Below, one piece after another: positions 47,019 through 55,826 of a stretch of DNA of 64,000 nucleotides. The DNA lies in assembly GCA_016794245.1 (NCBI GenBank), contig JAEUKR010000039.1, forward strand, positions 62,001 through 126,000. The letters are read 5' to 3'. A program made the position numbers and the translations under genes. Each line of letters opens with the position of its first letter. Position 1 is the stretch's first letter. This DNA is from Caedimonas sp. (GTDB lineage: Bacteria > Pseudomonadota > Alphaproteobacteria > Caedimonadales > Caedimonadaceae). The notes under the pieces were generated by a model, which did not search any database, was not told the origin of the DNA, and saw nothing but the letters and a program-made list of their open reading frames with translations.

Positions 47019-47723
47019 ATGATGTATCGTTTTATCGCTTGCCTTTTGTTGGTTCCTGCGTTTCTTTATATAGGAGGCTTGGTATGGTTTGGAATGACGC
47101 TTCCGACAAAGGTGAGCAATCCTTTTCAAAAAACGGACGCGATCGTTGTATTGACGGGCGGGGTTGACCGCATTGATACAGCTTTGGACTTGATGCGTCA
47201 TCATCGCGCTCAAAAGTTATTAATTTCAGGCGTAAATCCTCAAACAACACTGAAAGATATTTTGGCAACCGTTTCCGTGGCGCATCAAAATTTGAAGCCT
47301 TCCGATATTGATCTTGATTATCGCTCAGATAATACTTTTGAGAATGCCCAACAAGCTGCGAGATGGATTCGGGAGCATCATTTCAGATCTGTTCGGCTTG
47401 TGACAGCTCATTATCACATTCGCCGATCCTTGCTTGAGTTTTTTCAGACACTGCCGGATATTGAAATTATTGCTCATCCTGTTGTTCCTCGAATTTTTCA
47501 GAAAAAAGAGTGGATTCAGGATTTTGGAGCTGTAGCTGTTCTCTGTCGAGAGTATCATAAATATATGGGGGTCTTGCTTCGCCATATCTGGTCAGGAAAC
47601 AACTCTATTCAAAATGTGGGGGCCGTTGTTTTGGCGATCCGCCTTGTTCCCGTTCTACCTGTACGCTGTGCGGATATCGCTGCTCATCCGCCGTCTTCGG
47701 ATTTTGAAAAGCGAAGGGTATAG
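47019..47723 (+). CDS. YdcF/SanA-like DUF218 envelope protein
   Basis: A 234-residue protein with one N-terminal membrane helix (residues 5-28) and a DUF218 domain (DAIVVLTGGVDRIDTALDLM, SDNTFENAQQAARWIREHHF, LVTAHYHIRRSL). The family acts at the envelope but the reaction is not established. It sits between ftsX/gmhB and plsC, the usual alphaproteobacterial position. The C-terminal 38 or so residues (from VGAVVLAIRLVPVLP to SDFEKRRV) are encoded by a family A repeat, which also supplies the stop codon. The DUF218 core is complete before that point. Confidence 0.85.
   Translation: MMYRFIACLLLVPAFLYIGGLVWFGMTLPTKVSNPFQKTDAIVVLTGGVDRIDTALDLMRHHRAQKLLISGVNPQTTLKDILATVSVAHQNLKPSDIDLDYRSDNTFENAQQAARWIREHHFRSVRLVTAHYHIRRSLLEFFQTLPDIEIIAHPVVPRIFQKKEWIQDFGAVAVLCREYHKYMGVLLRHIWSGNNSIQNVGAVVLAIRLVPVLPVRCADIAAHPPSSDFEKRRV
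47605..47722 (+). repeat. Family A repeat forming the 3' end of the ydcF-like gene
   Basis: GTGGGGGCCGTTGTTTTGGCG and CTGTACGCTGTGCGGATATC are followed by the right end TTCGGATTTTGAAAAGCGAA-GGGTAT. The TAG stop uses the last bases. Just upstream, CGCCATATCTGGTCAGGAAA looks like a B right arm, so this may be another A/B composite. Confidence 0.8.
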
Positions 47724-47773
47724 GTAATTTACAGTCGCTATTTGTTTGCTTTTGAGATAAAAAAGACACCATC

Positions 47774-48541
47774 ATGAAACTGTTTTTTAAATCACTGATT
47801 TTCAATATTCTGTTTTTTTTATGGACGGCGATTGCGGTTACCACAGGTCTTCCCGCTTTGTTAGGTCATCGTCGTCACGTCCACGATGCGGCGCGCAGAT
47901 GGGGAAAAGGTACCAATTTCCTTCTTAAACACATTGTTGATATCGACGTTGAATTTCGAGGTCGGGAGTATTTAAGAGGAGGACCTCACCTCATTGCGTC
48001 CAAGCATCAGTCCATATGGGAAACAGCCATGATTGAAACGCTGGTTCCTGATTGTACGATTGTCTTAAAAAGAGAACTGACATGGATTCCTTTTTTTGGC
48101 CAATTGTTGCTGGCGTCAGAGATGATTTGTATTAATCGCAAAAGTGGCATGAAAGTGATTGATCAAATTGTCGAGGGGGCGCGTGAGCAGATGGCGAAAG
48201 GGCGCTCGGTGTGGATTTTCCCCGAAGGGACGCGCCGCAATCCAGGCGCTGCACCCCAATATAAATACGGCATTTATGCTCTTTATCATAACCTGAACCT
48301 TCCTGTCATTCCTGTTGCTCTCAATTCAGGATATTTCTGGGGCCGTCGACATTTTATCAAGAAGCCCGGAAAAATCGTTCTTGAAGTATTGCCGCCTATT
48401 GCTCCTGGCTTAAAGGCGCGTGCGTTTTTGAAACAGTTGGAGCAAGTGATTGAAACAGCATCAGATCATCTTGCTCCTTGCCCTGATGTTTCCCGTCCTG
48501 TCGAGGCTGTCGTCAAAAACGAAAATGATCAAAAGGATTGA
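47774..48541 (+). CDS. plsC: 1-acyl-sn-glycerol-3-phosphate acyltransferase PlsC
   Basis: Adds the second acyl chain in phosphatidic acid synthesis at the inner membrane. The 255-residue protein has an N-terminal hydrophobic anchor (about 8-30) and the acyltransferase catalytic region ASKHQSIWETAMIETL. The usual HX4D is HX4E here, as in other alphaproteobacterial homologues. The substrate-binding motif is FPEGTRRNPGA. It is followed by the DUF2125 gene at 4 bp. Confidence 0.9.
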   Translation: MKLFFKSLIFNILFFLWTAIAVTTGLPALLGHRRHVHDAARRWGKGTNFLLKHIVDIDVEFRGREYLRGGPHLIASKHQSIWETAMIETLVPDCTIVLKRELTWIPFFGQLLLASEMICINRKSGMKVIDQIVEGAREQMAKGRSVWIFPEGTRRNPGAAPQYKYGIYALYHNLNLPVIPVALNSGYFWGRRHFIKKPGKIVLEVLPPIAPGLKARAFLKQLEQVIETASDHLAPCPDVSRPVEAVVKNENDQKD

Positions 48542-48545
48542 GAAG

Positions 48546-49583
48546 ATGAAAAAAACGTTCCTTCGAATAGGGGGAAGTCTTTTGATATTGTGTGCTGGAT
48601 ATTCCGTGATGTGGTGGAAAGCTGCCCATCGACTTGAAGATCAAGTGCAAGCGTTTTTTGCGGATATGACAAAACAGGGATGGAACATAAGTTATGAGAC
48701 GTTTCAAATAAGAGGGTTCCCTTTCAAGCTTGAAGCAATACTTAAAAATCCTTCCTTGAATCGGCAAGATTTTGGCGGTGTCATCGTCAAAACAGAGGGA
48801 AAGATTTATGTTGCGTCTTCCCTTTTCAGGTCAAATATTCTGACATTCTCAAGCGAGGGCAAAACATATCTTGTCTATACTTTCGATACGCCTGAGCACA
48901 AGATCAATCTGACGGGGGATCATATGGAGGGGGAGGTGAGTCTTGTGGGGCAAAGGTTCAATCGTTCCGCACGACTGATCCTTGAAAATGTTGAGATGCG
49001 AACGCCTTTTAACCAGACCAAAGTTGAATACGTCAAACTGGAAAATGTCGAAGTGGATATGCCCGCGCGCCTGAAGATGATTTTTGAAGCGCGTCAGATT
49101 AACCCAGGGTTGAAACTTTCTCCTCCCTTTGATCAAAAAATCAGACTTATCAATCTGACGACACGTCTTGATTTGGAAGGCAAGCGTGGCTTTGGGGATA
49201 TTCCAACCTTTTTGAAAGCTCTTGCTCATGAAGGGGGGACGTTTGAAATTGAGAAAGCGGAAATTGATTGGGGAGATCTTGCGCTGAACGCCAGTGGAAC
49301 GCTGACTCTGGATGAATTAAAACAGCCCATCGCCTCGTTTGGTGCGACAGTTAAAGGACTTGATAAGATATTGGATCAATTGGTAAAGTTGCGTCTGGTC
49401 AAACCTCAAGTAGCGCAAATTGCCAAATTGACGCTTTTTGTTTTTAAAGAACCATCTTCCGTATCGAATGAGCCGTCTTCGCACAAAATTTCACTGAGTT
49501 TTCAAAATGGAGAACTTTCAGTGGGATCTATCCCTCTTCTGCGTTTTTCCCCCAAGTTCCTTGAAGATTTCCTATCTAGATAG
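48546..49583 (+). CDS. DUF2125 periplasmic protein
   Basis: A 345-residue protein starting MKKTFLRIGGSLLILCAGYS (signal or anchor helix), with a long beta-rich body. Context (directly after plsC) and the pattern WNISYETFQIRGFPFKLEAI match the alphaproteobacterial DUF2125 family. The function is not established; an AsmA-like lipid-transfer role is only a speculation. The frame opens 32 codons earlier inside plsC, but the SD (AGAAG) and the hydrophobic N-terminus favour this start. Confidence 0.78.
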   Translation: MKKTFLRIGGSLLILCAGYSVMWWKAAHRLEDQVQAFFADMTKQGWNISYETFQIRGFPFKLEAILKNPSLNRQDFGGVIVKTEGKIYVASSLFRSNILTFSSEGKTYLVYTFDTPEHKINLTGDHMEGEVSLVGQRFNRSARLILENVEMRTPFNQTKVEYVKLENVEVDMPARLKMIFEARQINPGLKLSPPFDQKIRLINLTTRLDLEGKRGFGDIPTFLKALAHEGGTFEIEKAEIDWGDLALNASGTLTLDELKQPIASFGATVKGLDKILDQLVKLRLVKPQVAQIAKLTLFVFKEPSSVSNEPSSHKISLSFQNGELSVGSIPLLRFSPKFLEDFLSR

Positions 49584-49667
49584 TTTCCTTCCCTTATTTT
49601 TTAGCTTTTTTCTGTCATTCTTGTTTCTTCCTGCCATTACTACACAGGCGAGAGTTCAGAAAAATCA

Positions 49668-49808
49668 GACCTCTTGCAGAACCAGATATGGCGTGGAGAT
49701 TTTTAGGCAAAAGCGAACGAGAAACCGCAGCGTACATGAGGTGCGTGAGGTATGGAGCCAGCTTTCAACAGCAAAAGCATTCGCCAGATATAGGTTATGC
49801 AAGAGGTC
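49668..49808. repeat. Family B MITE-like element, full length (141 bp), opposite orientation
   Basis: The termini GACCTCTTGCAGAACC and GGTTATGCAAGAGGTC are flanked by CA and TG. The interior is in reverse relative to the other long copies (TTTTTAGGCAAAAGCGAACG, then GTACATGAGGTGCGTGAGG). Confidence 0.9.
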
Positions 49809-49836
49809 TGTTGATGTCCTGATGATCAGTTGTTTT

Positions 49837-49971
49837 TATACCCAAAAGATTTCAGGATTTGGTTTTAGGCAAACTGACAAACGATAAGGTCCTGCCCAGC
49901 ATCCTTAAAGAGCGTGAGCAGGACGAATCCTGAAGTCTGAAGCCCCCCATCTTGGAAGGCAAAGAGTGTAT
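49837..49971 (-). repeat. Family A repeat, reversed, next to a B element
   Basis: TATACCCAAAAGATTTCAGG at the left, AGCGTGAGCAGGACGAATCC in the middle and CTTGGAAGGCAAAGAGTGTAT at the right. It fills the gap between the DUF2125 gene and the minus-strand small lipoprotein. Confidence 0.8.
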
Positions 49972-49979
49972 CGAAATAT

Positions 49980-50291
49980 TTAATTCGATTTGGGTTCTTT
50001 GTTTTTCTCCTCGTCAGAAGGTGCAGGTGCAGGTGCAGGTGCAGGCGTCTCTTTAGCTTGTGGATTTGCTATTGCGGGCGCTTCTGTCTTTGGTGTGTCG
50101 TTTACGGGAGCTTCTACTTTTGGCGCTTTTTCTGCTGCCGCTTCAGTTTTTGGAGCCTTAGGTTTAGTCTCCTTCGCTTTTACGGGCGCTTCTGCTTTTT
50201 TGGGTTCTTCTTTTTTACCTTGGTCTCCACAGGAAACCAGTGCGAAGCAGCCAATCAGTGCGCTTGCCGCGAATAATTTATTGAATTCCAT
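49980..50291 (-). CDS. Small Ala/Pro/Lys/Glu-rich lipoprotein
   Basis: A 103-residue protein. The start MEFNKLFAASALIGCFALVS leads to a lipobox (LVSC, Cys near residue 21). The mature part is a low-complexity chain of KAEAPVKAKETKP-like repeats with a PAPAPAPAP run near the end. The AAAGGAG before this ATG supports the start. It has no recognised family; it could be a surface or periplasmic spacer protein. The opposite-strand frame is a shadow. Confidence 0.7.
   Translation of the reverse strand: MEFNKLFAASALIGCFALVSCGDQGKKEEPKKAEAPVKAKETKPKAPKTEAAAEKAPKVEAPVNDTPKTEAPAIANPQAKETPAPAPAPAPSDEEKNKEPKSN
50020..50046. repeat. Hexamer microsatellite (GGTGCA)n in the lipoprotein gene
   Basis: About four tandem GGTGCA units encode the Ala-Pro run at the C-terminus of the small lipoprotein. 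A hexamer keeps the frame, so unit-number changes would alter length only. Confidence 0.7.
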
Positions 50292-50573
50292 ATTTTTCTC
50301 CTTTAACATACAATAAAAAACAGAGCTACCTTATCATGGCTTTACTAGAAAAGCAACTAATTACTCTATGCAGCAGATCAAACCATCAATCTAAGCTCAT
50401 CACAGCACAACATCTTCATATCCAATTTTTTCAAAAACTGGCCATGAGTTAAAGTCTGTGACACGTTATGCAGGTCGAAGAAAGGTCTTGATAACTGGTT
50501 TGAAAAAACCTCTCGACTCTCTCTCGTCCTCCAGAATTCAAGTATACTAGAGAAGAAAGAGAGGAAAGTCTAT
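50292..50573. other. Spacer upstream of the small lipoprotein
   Basis: AT-rich spacer holding the small-lipoprotein promoter region on the minus strand. No gene is recognised. A weak inverted structure CTCTCGACTCTCTCTC...GAGAAGAAAGAGAGGAAAG occurs at about 50510-50570. Confidence 0.4.
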
Positions 50574-50610
50574 AAAAATCCCCACGCCATGTCGGGCTAC
50601 GAAAGAAATC
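50574..50610 (+). repeat. Family B right-arm fragment
   Basis: AAAAATCCCCACGCCATGTC followed by GGGCTACGAAAGAAATC corresponds to the right end of B without its left part. It lies 3' of tadA. Confidence 0.6.
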
Positions 50611-50636
50611 CTATGTCCTCAGATTGCTTGTTTATT

Positions 50637-51095
50637 CTATCGTAACTGTCTGAAAAAATCCTTCAGTAATTTTTGACATTCGTCTGCATGTAATCCTCCT
50701 GTGATTTCAGGATGATGATGACACGTTGCCTGAGCGAAAAGGCGAGGGCCATGCTCAATCGCTCCTCCCTTGGGATCATAAGCGCCAAAAAACAGACGCC
50801 GAATGCGGGCGAATGCCATGGCTTGCGCGCACATCGCGCAAGGCTCAAGCGTTACATACAGATCGCAATCCGTAAGATAGGATGTCCTTAAAATTTGACT
50901 GGCTTGACGCAGGACAAGGATTTCAGCGTGCGCTGTGGGATCATGGGTCGTTCCCACTAAATTATGGGCGACCGCTATTATTTTTTGTTCATGTACAATG
51001 ACGGCGCCTACGGGCACTTCCTGGGACTGGCAAGCTTTTCGCGCCTGCTGTAAGGCCTCGGCCATCCAATTTATACGTAGGGAAGGGGTAGACAT
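50637..51095 (-). CDS. tadA: tRNA-specific adenosine deaminase TadA
   Basis: Deaminates the wobble adenosine (A34 to inosine) of tRNA-Arg. The 152-residue zinc enzyme has the catalytic HAE motif (THDPTAHAEILVLRQ) and the zinc ligands PCAMCAQAM. The start MSTPSLRINWMAEALQQARK lies just downstream of a family A repeat. The length and motifs are normal. Confidence 0.95.
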   Translation of the reverse strand: MSTPSLRINWMAEALQQARKACQSQEVPVGAVIVHEQKIIAVAHNLVGTTHDPTAHAEILVLRQASQILRTSYLTDCDLYVTLEPCAMCAQAMAFARIRRLFFGAYDPKGGAIEHGPRLFAQATCHHHPEITGGLHADECQKLLKDFFRQLR

Positions 51096-51125
51096 TTAAC
51101 CGTAAATCTCCCACACTTTTAGGGC

Positions 51126-51264
51126 TATACTCTTCGCCTTTCAAGGTTTGGGATTGTTGGACATCACGATTCGCCCTGTTTTCCTCCTCACGTCCTTTTA
51201 GTGACACTGTGCGAGGTTTGCCGCGCGTCCGTCCTCTCCATATCCTGAAATCCTTTGAGTGTAT
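51126..51264 (+). repeat. Full-length family A repeat between tadA and fumC
   Basis: TATACTCTTCGCCTTTCAAGG, ACATCACGATTCGCCCTGTT, GTGACACTGTGCGAGG and ATCCTGAAATCCTTTGAGTGTAT. It occupies most of the divergent promoter region (51096-51299). Confidence 0.8.
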
Positions 51265-51299
51265 GCGTGACTTTAAACCTTAACCGGACAGAAACATCA

Positions 51300-52688
51300 A
51301 TGAAAAAACGTGCAAAACGAATTGAAACGGACTCTTTTGGTTCCATCGAAGTGGATTCAGACTGCTATTGGGGTGCGCAGACAGAAAGGTCGCGTCACAA
51401 TTTTAAAATTGGAGAAGAGCGAATGCCATCCGCTTTTATCCGGGCCTTTGGTTTGCAAAAATGTGCAGCAGCGAAAGTCAATATGGCTTTAAAACTTTTG
51501 GATGCCAAATCAGGTCACGCCATTGTTCAGGCGGCGACCGAAGTAATGGAAGGAAAATGGAGCGAGCATTTTCCCTTGGTGGTATGGCAAACAGGATCGG
51601 GAACGCAAACCAATATGAATGTGAATGAGGTGATTGCCAACCGCGCCATCGAAATTTTAGGGGGTGAAATGGGATCGAAAATACCCATTCATCCCAACGA
51701 TCATGTCAATAGGGGTCAATCTTCCAATGATTCTTTTCCGACCGTCATGCATATCGCGGTCGTTCAGCAAATCCATCTTCATCTTTTCCCGGCGCTGCGA
51801 AAACTTCATGCTGCTCTTGAAACAAAATCACAAGCCTTTGAATCGATTGTGAAAATTGGGCGAACACATTTGCAGGATGCCACGCCTTTAACCCTTGGGC
51901 AGGAATTCAGCGGTTATGCCATGCAAATTGAGCTTGCGATTGAACGCGTTCAGGCTGTCTTGCCGCGTCTTTATATGTTGGCTCAAGGAGGGAGTGCCGT
52001 GGGAACCGGCCTTAACGTTCATCCGCAATTTGCCGATCTTTTTGTGCAGGAAGTTGCCAGGTTGACCGGCTTTCCTTTTACATCGGCCGCGAATAAGTTT
52101 GAGGCGTTGGCGGCTCATGATACTTTGGTGGAACTCTCGGGAATCTTAAATGTCATTGCGGTATCTTTTATGAAAATCGCCAATGATATCAGATTGTTAG
52201 GGTCAGGACCGCGCTGTGGCATTGGTGAGATTTCGTTGCCTGAAAATGAGCCTGGCTCTTCCATAATGCCAGGGAAGGTCAATCCCACCCAGGCTGAAGC
52301 CATGACAATGATTGCAGCGCAAGTGATGGGAAATCATGTCGCTGTGAGTATTGCGGGTTCCAATGGTCATTTCGAGTTAAATGTTTTCAAACCCGTTATC
52401 ATTTATAATCTTCTTCAATCTCTTAGGCTTTTGGCTGATGCCGCAGAGAGTTTCGCAACTCATTGTGTGGAAGGTATCAAGGCAAATCAGGGTCGGATCG
52501 GTAAGCTTTTGAATGAGTCGCTGATGCTTGTGACAGCGCTCAATCCCCATATAGGTTATGATAATGCGGCAAAGATTGCCAAAAAAGCCCATGCGGAAGG
52601 AACAACTTTAAAAGAAGCGGCCTTGGCTCTTGGTCTTTTGACGGCCGAGCAATTTGAGGAATGGGTCAAACCTGAAAAAATGGTTTAG
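51300..52688 (+). CDS. fumC: Fumarate hydratase class II
   Basis: Interconverts fumarate and malate in the TCA cycle, without an Fe-S cluster. The start is set at [20 protein letters not shown], giving 462 residues; the 15 upstream in-frame codons are repeat-adjacent. The class II signature [17 protein letters not shown] and the substrate regions [13 protein letters not shown] and [20 protein letters not shown] are present. A full TCA step is thus retained. Confidence 0.97.
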   Translation: MKKRAKRIETDSFGSIEVDSDCYWGAQTERSRHNFKIGEERMPSAFIRAFGLQKCAAAKVNMALKLLDAKSGHAIVQAATEVMEGKWSEHFPLVVWQTGSGTQTNMNVNEVIANRAIEILGGEMGSKIPIHPNDHVNRGQSSNDSFPTVMHIAVVQQIHLHLFPALRKLHAALETKSQAFESIVKIGRTHLQDATPLTLGQEFSGYAMQIELAIERVQAVLPRLYMLAQGGSAVGTGLNVHPQFADLFVQEVARLTGFPFTSAANKFEALAAHDTLVELSGILNVIAVSFMKIANDIRLLGSGPRCGIGEISLPENEPGSSIMPGKVNPTQAEAMTMIAAQVMGNHVAVSIAGSNGHFELNVFKPVIIYNLLQSLRLLADAAESFATHCVEGIKANQGRIGKLLNESLMLVTALNPHIGYDNAAKIAKKAHAEGTTLKEAALALGLLTAEQFEEWVKPEKMV

Positions 52689-52693
52689 AGACT

Positions 52694-52828
52694 CTTTCCC
52701 TTTTGTGATGTGGGGGCGTTGGGCATCGGGATTCGTCCTGCTCACGTCTTTTACGCACGCGGCAATTTCTCGTTCGCTTTTGCCTGAAAATCCCTATATC
52801 ATGTTGGGTTATCGAAAAAGTCTGTTAT
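52694..52828 (+). repeat. Hybrid repeat: A left half + B right half
   Basis: TGGGGGCGTTGGGCATCGGG and TCGTCCTGCTCACGTC (A) continue, at the shared core, into GCGGCAATTTCTCGTTCGCT and TTTTGCCTGAAAATCCC (B), ending in GGGTTATCGAAAAAGTC. The same hybrid design occurs at 55597 and 61183. Confidence 0.75.
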
Positions 52829-52875
52829 TTCATTGGAAAATGTGGCGCCTTGTACATAAAAAATTCCTGAATGGA

Positions 52876-52904
52876 TTGACAGGCTCTTTTGAGGGGATTA
52901 TAGG
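52876..52904 (+). promoter_or_regulatory. tRNA-Met promoter
   Basis: TTGACA (52876-52881), a 17-bp spacer and TATAGG (52899-52904) place transcription start a few bases before the tRNA at 52917. Confidence 0.7.
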
Positions 52905-52916
52905 AATAAAAGCCAA

Positions 52917-52993
52917 GGCGGAGTAGCTCAGCTGGTTAGAGCGGCGGAATCATAATCCGTGTGTCGGGGGTTCAAATCCCTCCTCCGCTACCA
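52917..52993 (+). tRNA. tRNA-Met (anticodon CAT, elongator type)
   Basis: The 77-nt gene has acceptor GGCGGAG pairing with CTCCGCT, D arm GCTC...GAGC, anticodon stem GCGGA/TCCGT around the loop ATCATAA (anticodon CAT), a T arm with GGTTCAAATCC, and an encoded CCA. The first pair is G-U. The CAT anticodon could also indicate an Ile2 tRNA, but the body resembles alphaproteobacterial elongator tRNA-Met. Confidence 0.93.
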
Positions 52994-53065
52994 TCAGTCC
53001 TCTTTCCCCATTTCCCCACTTTCTGACTCTGAGGGGGAATAGTTTGAACGTTAAGAGGTGCCGTC

Positions 53066-54805
53066 TTAAACGTTTCTTCGGAATATTCTTTCTAAATCTT
53101 TCTTTCGCAGAGAAAGATAGGTGGGTCTGCCATGATTGCATTGACCGGAATAATTTACATTTTCAATCTGGCGGAGAAGCTGGTTCAATTGCTGGAAATT
53201 CAGTCTTTCTCCTCCTTTGATGCTTAAATGACAGGAAAGGGTAGAACAGATCTGATGAACATGTTCGCTTAATCGCAACGGCTCGCCAAATTCCAGGATT
53301 TCCTCCACCAGGTCGCTTAACAGCGATTTTGCTTTGACCTCTCCCAGGATCTCTGGCATCCCTTCAACGATCAGGAATCGGGGATAGCTGCTGAAATTGA
53401 TATTAAATCCAAAATGTTTCAATTCTTCTTGATATTTGAGCAGGACATCAAACCTTTGATCAGGACCTGTTTTGATTTGCAAGGGAGGATTTAAAGGCGA
53501 ACTTTTTAAGCCTCTTTCTTTTAGACTATTCTTCATTTCTTCGTAGAGAAGACGTTCATGAGCGGCATGCTGATCAACAATAAAGAATTTTTCTTCTCCT
53601 TCTGAAATAATAAAAGTATTGTAAAGCTGTCCGATGGCTTGCCCCAGAGGATGGCTCTTGTCTGACAAGTGTTGTGAGAGCAGATTAGTTAAAGGATGCT
53701 GCTTCTCGTTCTTTCTTGAAAATTCTTCTCGAAGACTTTCCTTGTTATGAGGAATCATCGTAGGGTCACTTTCTGTTTCAATTAAGTTCAGGATTTCTTC
53801 GCCAAAGCTTGTTGAGACGGCAAAATTCACTTTTGCGAGCGCCTTTTTCAGAATCTCTTTTATAGTGTCGTTAACGAACTCTTCTTCCTTGAATCTGACC
53901 TCATGTTTCTTTGGGTGGATGTTGACATCTACCTGATCTCCCGGCAGATCAACGAACAAGACGACAACAGGATAACGATGACGGAACAAAAGACCTTCGT
54001 AAGCGACTCGTATGGCTGAAGAAAGGACCCTGTTATTCACGGGCCGTCTGTTTACAAACAAATATTGAAAATTGGCCGTCGGTTGGGTAAAACTGGGTAA
54101 GCTTACGAGCCCCTTTAGCTTTATATAATCTTTCTCATCCTCGACGGGGATGAAATTATCTTTAAAGGGTTCTCCCAAAATATCGGCAATCCTTTTTTCA
54201 AAAGAAGTTTCCAGGAACTTGATGTTGGTTTTTTTGTCATTTTTAAGGCTGAATGCTATTGAAGGATAGGCCATCGCCAGACGCTTGAACGTCTTTAAAG
54301 TGGCTTGCAATTCCCATTCGGGCGTTTTCAGGAAATTCAGGCGATTAGGCGTCTTGTAAAACAGATTTCTGATTTCCACACATGTCCCTGATTCACACGC
54401 GGTGGGGCTGTAAGCTTGAACGTGTTGGTCGTTGAAACGCATAGTCCATCCGTATTCGTTTTCTTTGGGCTTGCTTGTGATGGACATTTGGCTGACGGCG
54501 GAAATAGAGGGTAAAGCTTCTCCCCTGAATCCCAGGGTCTTGATATCCTCCAGATTATCTGTGGCAAGTTTAGACGTCGCATGATGTTTCGTGGCTAGTC
54601 TTATATCTGTCAAGTTCATGCCTATGCCGTTGTCTCTAACGCTGATAAAGGTTTTACCTGCGTTGCGAAGACTTATCCTGATTGAGGAAGCATCAGCGTC
54701 TATGGCATTTTCCAGCAATTCTTTCACGACCGAACAAGGACGCTCGATAATTTCTCCTGAAGCTATTTGGTAAACAAGGTGAGGGGGCAGAACACGAATA
54801 GGCAT
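53066..54805 (-). CDS. mutL: DNA mismatch repair protein MutL
   Basis: The matchmaker ATPase of mismatch repair. The 579-residue protein has an N-terminal GHKL ATPase (ENAIDADASSIRI, RDNGIGMNLTDI, TLGFRGEALPSI) and the C-terminal dimerisation domain. It carries the endonuclease-type motif DQHAAHERLLYE, matching DQHA(x)2E(x)4E. This predicts an intrinsic nicking activity, as in MutH-less bacteria. The length is on the short side for MutL but all domains are visible. It is not in an operon here. Confidence 0.95.
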   Translation of the reverse strand: MPIRVLPPHLVYQIASGEIIERPCSVVKELLENAIDADASSIRISLRNAGKTFISVRDNGIGMNLTDIRLATKHHATSKLATDNLEDIKTLGFRGEALPSISAVSQMSITSKPKENEYGWTMRFNDQHVQAYSPTACESGTCVEIRNLFYKTPNRLNFLKTPEWELQATLKTFKRLAMAYPSIAFSLKNDKKTNIKFLETSFEKRIADILGEPFKDNFIPVEDEKDYIKLKGLVSLPSFTQPTANFQYLFVNRRPVNNRVLSSAIRVAYEGLLFRHRYPVVVLFVDLPGDQVDVNIHPKKHEVRFKEEEFVNDTIKEILKKALAKVNFAVSTSFGEEILNLIETESDPTMIPHNKESLREEFSRKNEKQHPLTNLLSQHLSDKSHPLGQAIGQLYNTFIISEGEEKFFIVDQHAAHERLLYEEMKNSLKERGLKSSPLNPPLQIKTGPDQRFDVLLKYQEELKHFGFNINFSSYPRFLIVEGMPEILGEVKAKSLLSDLVEEILEFGEPLRLSEHVHQICSTLSCHLSIKGGERLNFQQLNQLLRQIENVNYSGQCNHGRPTYLSLRKKDLERIFRRNV

Positions 54806-55004
54806 TTTTAAATATGTCTAAAAAATTTACCGGTCTATTTAAGAAGATTAAAATGTTTTTTTATTCAGAATCAATACCATATATATTTCAACTACAAATA
54901 AAAATTTATTTTGTTAAAAAAAATGATGTTTTCCTCTTTTGAGTGTCGGACTGGATATGTGGTCTATCGCGCGATCGCTAAAGATCCTCTGTCTTGACGG
55001 TGAA
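54806..55004. other. AT-rich spacer between mutL and the MarR gene
   Basis: A very AT-rich stretch with no gene, probably holding the mutL promoter region. Confidence 0.4.
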
Positions 55005-55463
55005 TTAAAACCTTAATTCTTGTGTAACCGTAAGATTCCAGAAAGATTCAAGTTTTTGCAGGGATGATTTGAGAGTTTTCAAATCCTGGTCGTTAAGTGA
55101 ATGGTGCTTCATATTTCTGGTATGTTGCTCCAGAATGCTGTCAAAATTTTGAAACAGCTCCAAGCCCTTGGGGGAGAGCCTTACATGGCTGGAACGCTTG
55201 TCATGGATGGATTGTTCTTGAACCAGATAGCCATTTTCCAACATTTTCTTCAAATTATACGTGACATTTGAACCAAGGTAATAGCCGCGATTGGTCACTT
55301 CTCCAACCGTTAGTTGATTTTCACCGATATTATAAAGAATAAAACATTGAATGTGGCTAATATCCTGGATCTGCATCCGATCCAGTTCAGCTTTGATCAC
55401 ATCAAGAAACAAGCGATGAAGACGCTCAATTGTCATTATGACATCAAAATAAACCTCTTTCAC
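55005..55463 (-). CDS. MarR-family winged-helix regulator (LdtR-like)
   Basis: A 152-residue dimeric winged-helix regulator. The DNA-reading part is TVGEVTNRGYYLGSNVTYNL and the wing EQSIHDKRSSHVRLSPKGLE. The N-terminal helix and the block LDRMQIQDISHIQCFILYNI resemble the alphaproteobacterial LdtR group, known in Liberibacter and Sinorhizobium for envelope-stress control. The similarity is by eye. It is followed at the 5' side by a hybrid repeat. Confidence 0.85.
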   Translation of the reverse strand: MKEVYFDVIMTIERLHRLFLDVIKAELDRMQIQDISHIQCFILYNIGENQLTVGEVTNRGYYLGSNVTYNLKKMLENGYLVQEQSIHDKRSSHVRLSPKGLELFQNFDSILEQHTRNMKHHSLNDQDLKTLKSSLQKLESFWNLTVTQELRF

Positions 55464-55596
55464 AAGTTTTCTCCTTGGTAAATATTTTTTATTCAGAATA
55501 AATTATGAGCAGTTAAATTTTAATTAAGGTCAATCTATTCCGTCATTATAAAATTTTATAACAATTTTATATACCTCTTGAATAAACAAGCTGTTG

Positions 55597-55731
55597 TACT
55601 TTTCGTCTTTCAAGATTTAAGAGCGTCGGACATCACGATCCGTCTTGTTCACATCCCCCTCCTGTGCGCGGCGTTTCCTCGTGCGATTTTGCCTGAAAAT
55701 TCCCATGCCATGGTTTGTTATGGAAGAAGCT
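55597..55731 (+). repeat. Hybrid repeat: A left half + B right half
   Basis: CTTTTCGTCTTTCAAGATTT, ACATCACGATCCGTCTTGTT, then GCGGCGTTTCCTCGTGCGAT and TTTGCCTGAAAATTCCCATG. It lies in the 55464-55826 gap between the MarR gene and rlpA, which otherwise holds only AT-rich sequence. Confidence 0.7.
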
Positions 55732-55826
55732 TGATGTAGGGGAAGAGAAAAAACTCTTTTCAGAACATGTAAGACGATTTATAACTTTAAACGAGGGTAT
55801 GAAGAAGGCTGTGACTGTTAAGCGTT

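Noticed and set aside
49990-50316. Plus-strand frame of 108 codons rich in Gly/Ala/Ser/Phe opposite the small lipoprotein
   Set aside because: It is the complement of a low-complexity Lys/Pro/Ala gene. The minus-strand reading has a lipobox and Shine-Dalgarno sequence.
53049-53072. Inverted repeat CGTTAAGA...TCTTAAACG at the mutL 3' end as a terminator
   Set aside because: It overlaps the stop codon and no T-run follows on the minus strand.
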